From the NCBI GenBank assembly GCA_903928895.1, contig CAIYSR010000186.1, positions 1 to 55,072 on the forward strand: a stretch of DNA of 55,072 nucleotides, written 5' to 3'. This DNA is from an uncultured Rhodospirillales bacterium. GTDB taxonomy: Bacteria > Pseudomonadota > Alphaproteobacteria > Acetobacterales > Acetobacteraceae. A program made the translations under genes and the position numbers. Every line of letters starts with the position of its first letter. The first letter of the stretch is position 1. The notes beneath the pieces were generated by a model. That model did not search any database. It had not been told where the DNA came from and worked only from the letters and a program-made list of their open reading frames with translations. Positions 50,810 to 55,072 of this stretch are shown here, one piece after another.

Positions 50810-52060
50810 GCCGAAGCCAAGCCGGGTGAGCGCGAACAGCACGCCGCCGGCGATGAACCCGACCAGGGTGCCGTTCACCCGCACGAACTGGAGGTCGCGC
50901 CCGATCCGCAGCTCGATCTTGTCGACCAGCGTCCGCTCGTCCCATTTGTCGATGATCCGGGCGATGAAGTCGGACAATTGCGCCTGCGCGCCCGGCAGCA
51001 GGCTCCCCACCACCCCGAGCGCCGCCCGCCGCACCCGCGCACGCGCCTCGGCATCGTCGGCCAGCACGGTGCCGAGATTGCCCAGCGCGCCCTCGATCAG
51101 CGCCACCGTGCGCCCGTTCGGCCGCGCCGCATCGGTCTCTAGCGCCAAACGCATCCGGCTCCAGACATCCCAGAACCACACCTTCACCGTGTCATGCGTG
51201 AGCACCCGGCGCAGCGCCGCCCCGATCTCGGCGGCACGGCCCGGCTCGGTCTCGATCCGGTCGATCTCGTGACGGATCCACACGTCGAACGCCGCCCGCA
51301 GTTCGGATCCGTCGCTCTCCATCCGTTCAAGCTCGACATTGACCTGCGCCAACACCCGCCGCGCGACCGAGGCGCCCAGCGCCCAGCCGATCAGCCGCCC
51401 CCCCTGCTCGCGCACGCGCTCCTCGATCGCCGCCTGCAAGGCGCTCTCGCGCTCCACCAGCAGCACCTTCACCTGCTTGAAGATGAAGCTGAACATGTCG
51501 TTGTGGCGACCGCCCTCGACGAGTTGCCGCAGCGCCCGGCCGACAACCCGCGCCGCATCCGGCCCGCCCAGCAGCCGCGGCACCAGCCGGGTCGCCACCC
51601 GTCGCGCCCGCCCGTCTTCGATCGCCCCGAGCAGCCGCGGCACCAGCCCGGCGATGGTCTCCGCGGCGGGCCGGGTGGCGCCGGGGTCGGTCAGGAAGCG
51701 GCTGAGAATCAAAGATACATCCAACGTCCCCAGGGCCTTCTCGAGTTCCGTCCGGGTGATCACATGGGTGGCGATGAAGCTGCCGAATGCCCGCCCCAGC
51801 CTAGCCCGCTGCGCCGGGATGATCGCGGTATGCGGAATCGGCAGGCCGAGCGGATGGCGGAACAGGGCGGTCACCGCGAACCAGTCGGCGAGCCCGCCGA
51901 CCAGCCCCGCCGTCGCCGCCGCCCGCAGCAGATCGGTGGCGAACCCCGGTGCCAGGAAATGGCTGCCCAGGGTCAGCACCGCCATCGCCGCCAGCAGCAG
52001 GCTGGCGAAGCGTTTGTGACGGCGCAGCGTGGCCCGCAACGGCGCATCAGGATCGGTCAT
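50801..52060 (-). CDS. DUF445 domain-containing membrane protein
   Basis: A 419-residue protein of the DUF445 (YjiN-like) family. N-terminal hydrophobic stretches (SLLLAAMAVLTLGSHFLA and ATAGLVGGLADWFAVTALF) carry the family motif GGLADWFAVTALFRHPLGLPIPHTAIIP. A long helical region follows, and it ends with a C-terminal helix VNGTLVGFIAGGVLFALTRLG. The start at 52060 has GGGAG upstream. No function is established. Its 5' end lies close to the Zur-type promoter on the opposite strand. Confidence 0.92.
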   Translation of the reverse strand: MTDPDAPLRATLRRHKRFASLLLAAMAVLTLGSHFLAPGFATDLLRAAATAGLVGGLADWFAVTALFRHPLGLPIPHTAIIPAQRARLGRAFGSFIATHVITRTELEKALGTLDVSLILSRFLTDPGATRPAAETIAGLVPRLLGAIEDGRARRVATRLVPRLLGGPDAARVVGRALRQLVEGGRHNDMFSFIFKQVKVLLVERESALQAAIEERVREQGGRLIGWALGASVARRVLAQVNVELERMESDGSELRAAFDVWIRHEIDRIETEPGRAAEIGAALRRVLTHDTVKVWFWDVWSRMRLALETDAARPNGRTVALIEGALGNLGTVLADDAEARARVRRAALGVVGSLLPGAQAQLSDFIARIIDKWDERTLVDKIELRIGRDLQFVRVNGTLVGFIAGGVLFALTRLGFGSP

Positions 52061-52092
52061 GCAGTTCTCCCGTGAAACCATCGCCGCAGCGT

Positions 52093-52126
52093 TTGCACGG
52101 GCGCCAATGAAATGTTATACTATAAC
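52093..52126 (+). promoter_or_regulatory. Sigma-70 promoter with overlapping Zur-type operator
   Basis: TTGCAC at 52093-52098 and TATACT at 52116-52121 are 17 bases apart, a near-ideal promoter. The -10 box lies inside the perfect palindrome GTTATA-C-TATAAC (52114-52126), which matches alphaproteobacterial Zur boxes (AATGTTATA-type). Repressor binding would block the promoter directly. Predicted transcription start falls about 7 bases after the -10 box, at or next to the ATG at 52128. Confidence 0.7.
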
Positions 52127-52127
52127 G

Positions 52128-52232
52128 ATGCTGAACCCGCTCACCCCAACCCAGGGCGCCGCGCCACGCCTCATCCTGGCATTGGGCCTCGTACTTGTCA
52201 TATGGCTCGTCGCCGCATGGGCGATGGCATGA
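52128..52232 (+). CDS. 34-residue single-pass membrane peptide in the znu operon
   Basis: Predicted MLNPLTPTQGAAPR followed by a single hydrophobic helix LILALGLVLVIWLVAAWAMA. The ATG begins two bases after the Zur-type palindrome, too close for a ribosome site, so the message may be leaderless. Its stop overlaps the start of the znuC-like gene (ATGA), giving translational coupling. It has no recognised family. It may be an accessory of the importer or act mainly as a coupling leader. It should be regarded as predicted. Confidence 0.5.
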   Translation: MLNPLTPTQGAAPRLILALGLVLVIWLVAAWAMA

Positions 52233-53038
52233 TCGCGCTCGACGACGTGACATGCGTGCATGGCAGCCGCCCTGCCATCCGCCATTTGTCCGGCCGCTTC
52301 GCGCCGGGCAGCCTGACTGCCATCATCGGACCCAACGGCGCCGGTAAAACCACTTTGCTGCGGGCGCTGGCCGGCCTGCACCGCGAAACCCGCGGCACCA
52401 TCTCCCGCGGTGCCCGAACCGCCTTCCTGCCCCAGGCCACCACCCTCGAACGCGGCTTCCCGCTGACCTGCGGCGAGGTCGTGGCCCAGGGCGGCTATTC
52501 CGCCAGCCGCCTGTTCGGCCCCACCGCCGACAGCGAGCGCATCGCCCACGCCCTCAAGACCGTCGGCCTCGCCGGCTCGGCCAAGCGGCTCGTCGGCACC
52601 CTTTCCGGCGGCCAGTTCCAGCGCCTGCTGTTCGCCCGGCTGATACTGCAGGATGCGCCTGTGATGCTGCTCGACGAACCATTCGCCAACGTCGACACCC
52701 AGACCGCCGCCGACCTCATGCGCCTGCTCCATCAGTGGCACCAGTCCGGCCGCACCCTCATCGTCGTGCTCCACGATATCGAGCTCGTCGCCCGCGAATT
52801 CCCGCAAACCCTGCTCCTCGCCCGCGATCCCGTCGCCTGGGGGCCGACCGCCGAAACCCTGTCCGACGCCAACCGCCTGCGCGCCCGCATCCTCGCCGCA
52901 CAATGGGACATGGAGACCGACCTGCTGATGGAGCCCCACAGCGCGGCCCACGTGGCTCCCGTGCGCGGCGCTCCCTTGCGGGACGCGGCAATCCCGGAGG
53001 CCCCCGTGCAGGACGCCCCCATCCAGGATGCCGCGTGA
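52229..53038 (+). CDS. znuC: Zinc ABC transporter ATP-binding protein
   Basis: A 269-residue ATPase of the metal-uptake class. Walker A is GPNGAGKTT, the signature LSGGQFQR, Walker B VMLLDEPFANVD and the switch His in VVLHDIE. The Zur-type promoter upstream and the membrane partner downstream indicate zinc. ATG at 52229 is preferred; one at 52217 is also in frame. The last 35 residues are a repetitive Ala/Pro/Asp-rich tail (APVRGAPLRDAAIPEAP) beyond the normal fold. No zinc-binding protein gene (znuA) is in the window. Confidence 0.88.
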   Translation: MIALDDVTCVHGSRPAIRHLSGRFAPGSLTAIIGPNGAGKTTLLRALAGLHRETRGTISRGARTAFLPQATTLERGFPLTCGEVVAQGGYSASRLFGPTADSERIAHALKTVGLAGSAKRLVGTLSGGQFQRLLFARLILQDAPVMLLDEPFANVDTQTAADLMRLLHQWHQSGRTLIVVLHDIELVAREFPQTLLLARDPVAWGPTAETLSDANRLRARILAAQWDMETDLLMEPHSAAHVAPVRGAPLRDAAIPEAPVQDAPIQDAA

Positions 53039-53892
53039 TCCATCTGCTGATCGAGCCTTTCGCGCTGGGTTTCATGCGGCGGGCGTTGGCCGGTTGCCTG
53101 GCCATCGCGATCGCCGGCCCGCCGCTCGGCGTCTTCCTGGTCTTGCGCCGCATGAGCCTGATGAGCGATGTACTGCAACACGGCATCCTCCCCGGCATCG
53201 CCCTCGGCGCCCTGGTAGGCGGCCTCTCGGTCTTCGCGATGGGGATCGGCGGCGTCCTCGCCGGCCTCGCCGTCGCCCTCATCGCCGGCTTCCTCACCCG
53301 TGCCACCGGCGCCCGCGAGGACAGCCAGCTCGCCGGCGTCTATCTCCTCGCCCTCGCCTTCGGCGTCGCCCTGCTCTCTGCCCGCCGCGGCATCGACCTC
53401 ACCCATCTTCTGTTCGGCAGCGTTCTTGCCGTCGACGACCTCGCCCTCACCCTGATGGCTGGCGTCGCCACCCTCGTGCTGCCCGTCCTCGCGGTCATCT
53501 GGCGGCCGCTGGTGCTGGAGAGCTTCGACCCCGACTTCCTGCGCGCCGAGGCTGGCAACGGCGGCGTCATCCACGGGGTCTTCCTCACCCTCGTCGTCCT
53601 TGTCGTGGTCGCCGGCTTCACCGCTCTCGGCACGCTGATGTCGGTCGGCCTGATGATGCTGCCCGCCATCGCCGGCCGCCACTGGGGCGAAACCCTGCCC
53701 GCCCAGGTCATCGCCGCCGTCGCCATCGCTGTCCTGTCCGCGATCTGCGGCCTCCTGCTCTCCTACCACGCCGACCTGCCCGCCGGCCCCGCCATCGTGC
53801 TGACCGCTGGCGGTTTCTGGCTCGTCGGCCTGCTCGCCGGCCCCCAGCAAAGTCTCCTGCGCCGCCTTGCGCACCGGGCTCATCCCGCCTGA
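53035..53892 (+). CDS. znuB: Zinc ABC transporter permease
   Basis: A 285-residue ABC-3 type permease. GTG at 53035 overlaps the znuC stop by four bases (GTGA). Hydrophobic helices alternate through the protein, with LRRMSLMSDVLQHGILPGIALG and GTLMSVGLMMLPAIAGRHWG as family landmarks. It would form the zinc channel with ZnuC. Family length is normal. Confidence 0.9.
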   Translation: MIHLLIEPFALGFMRRALAGCLAIAIAGPPLGVFLVLRRMSLMSDVLQHGILPGIALGALVGGLSVFAMGIGGVLAGLAVALIAGFLTRATGAREDSQLAGVYLLALAFGVALLSARRGIDLTHLLFGSVLAVDDLALTLMAGVATLVLPVLAVIWRPLVLESFDPDFLRAEAGNGGVIHGVFLTLVVLVVVAGFTALGTLMSVGLMMLPAIAGRHWGETLPAQVIAAVAIAVLSAICGLLLSYHADLPAGPAIVLTAGGFWLVGLLAGPQQSLLRRLAHRAHPA

Positions 53893-53920
53893 CACTCCCG
53901 CAAAACAGGGAGACGCTCAC

Positions 53921-54928
53921 ATGAGCAACGCCAACCACCGCTTCGTCCTCGCCGCCCGCCCCGCCGGGCTCGCCGGACCCGAACACTTCGCCGCCCAAAC
54001 CCGCCCCGTCCGCGCGCCCGAAGCCGGCGAACTCCTGCTCGAAACCCTCTATCTGTCCGTCGATCCCGCCATGAGGGTCTGGATCAGCGAAAATCCCGGC
54101 TATGTTCCCCGCATCGAGCTCGGCGACACCATGCGCGGCTCCGGCATCTCCCGCGTCCTCATCAGCCGCGACAGCCGCTTCGATACCGGCGACCTCGTGC
54201 AGACCCGCGCCGGCTGGCAATCCCACCCCACCGTGCGGGCCGACGACGTCGAAGCCTTCGACCGCGCGGTCGGCACCCCGGAGGACTGGATGGGCCTCCT
54301 CGGCATGACTGGCCTGACCGCCTATTTCGGCCTGCGCGACGTGGGCGGCGTCCGCCCCGGCGAAACCGTCCTGGTCTCCGGCGCCGCCGGCGCCGTTGGC
54401 CAGGTCGTGGGCCAGATCGCCAACATCGAGCAATGCCGCGTCATCGGTCTCGCCGGCGGCCCCGAAAAATGCGCCTCCCTCACCCGGGACCATGGCTTCC
54501 ACGCCGCCATCGACTACAAGGCCGAGCCCGACCTCGCCGCCGCCATCGCGCGCGCCTGCCCCGGCGGAGTCGATGTCTTCTACGACAATGTCGGTGGCCC
54601 CACGCTGGATGCCGCCATCGCCAACCTGCGCATCGGCGGCCGCGTCGTCATTTGCGGCCGCATCTCGCAAACCGCCGCGTCCGAACTTTACGGCGTCAAG
54701 AATCTCGGCCTCCTCATCGGCCGCCGCGCCCGCATCCAGGGCTTCGTCGTCACCGACTTCGCCGCCCGCTTCGCCGAGGGCCGCACCTGGCTCGCCGGCC
54801 AGCATGCTGCCGGCCGCCTCCACCAGCGGCTGCATGTGCTGGATGGCCTCGACCAGGCCCCCGTCGGCCTCGGCATGCTCTTCCGCGGCGAGAACACCGG
54901 CAAGCTGGTCGTGAAGGTCAATGGATGA
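53921..54928 (+). CDS. NADP-dependent MDR oxidoreductase (CurA/PTGR-like)
   Basis: A 335-residue zinc-free medium-chain reductase. LYLSVDPAMRVWI and GLTAYFGLRDVG are typical of prostaglandin-reductase-type enzymes. The Rossmann motif is VSGAAGAVGQVVGQIA and a second core is DVFYDNVGGPTLDAAI. It would reduce activated double bonds or ketones with NADPH. The start at 53921 gives the usual N-terminus MSNANHRFVLAARP; GGGAG precedes it. Confidence 0.93.
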   Translation: MSNANHRFVLAARPAGLAGPEHFAAQTRPVRAPEAGELLLETLYLSVDPAMRVWISENPGYVPRIELGDTMRGSGISRVLISRDSRFDTGDLVQTRAGWQSHPTVRADDVEAFDRAVGTPEDWMGLLGMTGLTAYFGLRDVGGVRPGETVLVSGAAGAVGQVVGQIANIEQCRVIGLAGGPEKCASLTRDHGFHAAIDYKAEPDLAAAIARACPGGVDVFYDNVGGPTLDAAIANLRIGGRVVICGRISQTAASELYGVKNLGLLIGRRARIQGFVVTDFAARFAEGRTWLAGQHAAGRLHQRLHVLDGLDQAPVGLGMLFRGENTGKLVVKVNG

Positions 54929-54941
54929 AACGTTTTCGCTC

Positions 54942-55072
54942 TTATTGCATAGCTTGTTGATACGGCCCCAACCCAGCGGCTGCCATGATCCAGAGGTTGG
55001 GAGCAGGCGCTGTCGGGAGGGCCTCGATGGCTCTGCGCCAGCCTAGGTAGTTTGGCAGATTGGCTGTTGCGA
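54942..55072 (-). CDS. Transposase C-terminal end, cut by window edge
   Basis: The minus strand encodes at least 42 residues ending NLPNYLGWRRAIEALP, WIMAAAGLGPYQQAMQ and a TAA stop. The NYLGWRR and GPYQQ phrases recall C-termini of transposases I have seen, but I cannot assign the family safely. It probably belongs to an insertion sequence continuing to the right. Confidence 0.5.
   Translation of the reverse strand, partial: ATANLPNYLGWRRAIEALPTAPAPNLWIMAAAGLGPYQQAMQ

Overview
The window is high-GC DNA with alphaproteobacterial gene families throughout. The short mitochondrial-type ProS followed by LolC/LolD, the aerobic MttB-type methyltransferase cluster, the Zur-like box with znuCB, and the REP-like GGCC/AAGGGGC hairpin all fit an acetic-acid-bacterium relative (Rhodospirillales/Acetobacteraceae, perhaps Acidiphilium-like). 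The genus is an inference from gene content, not a match I could run. The sequence looks chromosomal, with an accessory, IS-scarred middle section.

Layout. (1) 0.2-10.6 kb: a corrinoid-dependent methyltransferase locus. Minus strand: BHMT-like homocysteine methyltransferase, corrinoid protein, an inserted low-GC DUF3800 gene, DUF1638. Plus strand, divergent: PF13769-like small protein, corrinoid reductive activator (RACo), non-pyrrolysine MttB homolog. Four tightly coupled membrane genes follow, including a ferric-reductase-like/Rieske fusion, then an SMP-30 lactonase and an EthD-like protein. (2) 11.3-15.3 kb: IS630 fossil, VOC protein, GST, split chromate transporter, 3-methyladenine glycosylase (tag), tRNA-Ser(GGA) with a duplicated 3' end. 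(3) 15.7-22.9 kb: a truncated enolase-family gene, then cupin / LacI regulator / complete sugar-type ABC importer / MGH-type glycoside hydrolase, probably a compatible-solute glycoside (glucosylglycerate or mannosylglycerate) uptake and cleavage locus.

(4) 22.9-31.8 kb: a decayed mosaic. It holds an IS5 fossil, M19 dipeptidase with a divergent orphan peptide-binding protein, a serine-recombinase tail with its small HTH partner, a second ABC importer whose ATPase is broken, and another internally deleted IS5 copy. (5) 31.8-36 kb: globin, DUF1330, lolD, lolC, proS. (6) 36-43.4 kb: acyl-CoA synthetase, PepF-like oligopeptidase, UbiB/ABC1 kinase, MBL hydrolase, M20 peptidase. (7) 43.5-49.2 kb: class III CoA-transferase, amidohydrolase, Zn alcohol dehydrogenase, aryl-CoA ligase, cupin: an aromatic or related acid catabolic neighbourhood. 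(8) 49.3-55.1 kb: TPR/GT9-like protein, DUF445 protein, a Zur-type promoter driving a 34-aa membrane peptide plus znuC and znuB, an MDR oxidoreductase, and the tail of a transposase running off the edge.

The strongest candidate for something new is the methyltransferase locus. MttB is translationally coupled or adjacent to RACo and to a membrane cytochrome-b/Rieske module, which could be the electron-delivery chain an aerobe needs to reactivate oxidised corrinoid. A second theme is a dispersed poly-T/poly-A hairpin repeat, nearly always just 3' of a gene and in fixed polarity. A third is the Zur promoter, whose predicted start site coincides with the AUG of a 34-aa peptide.
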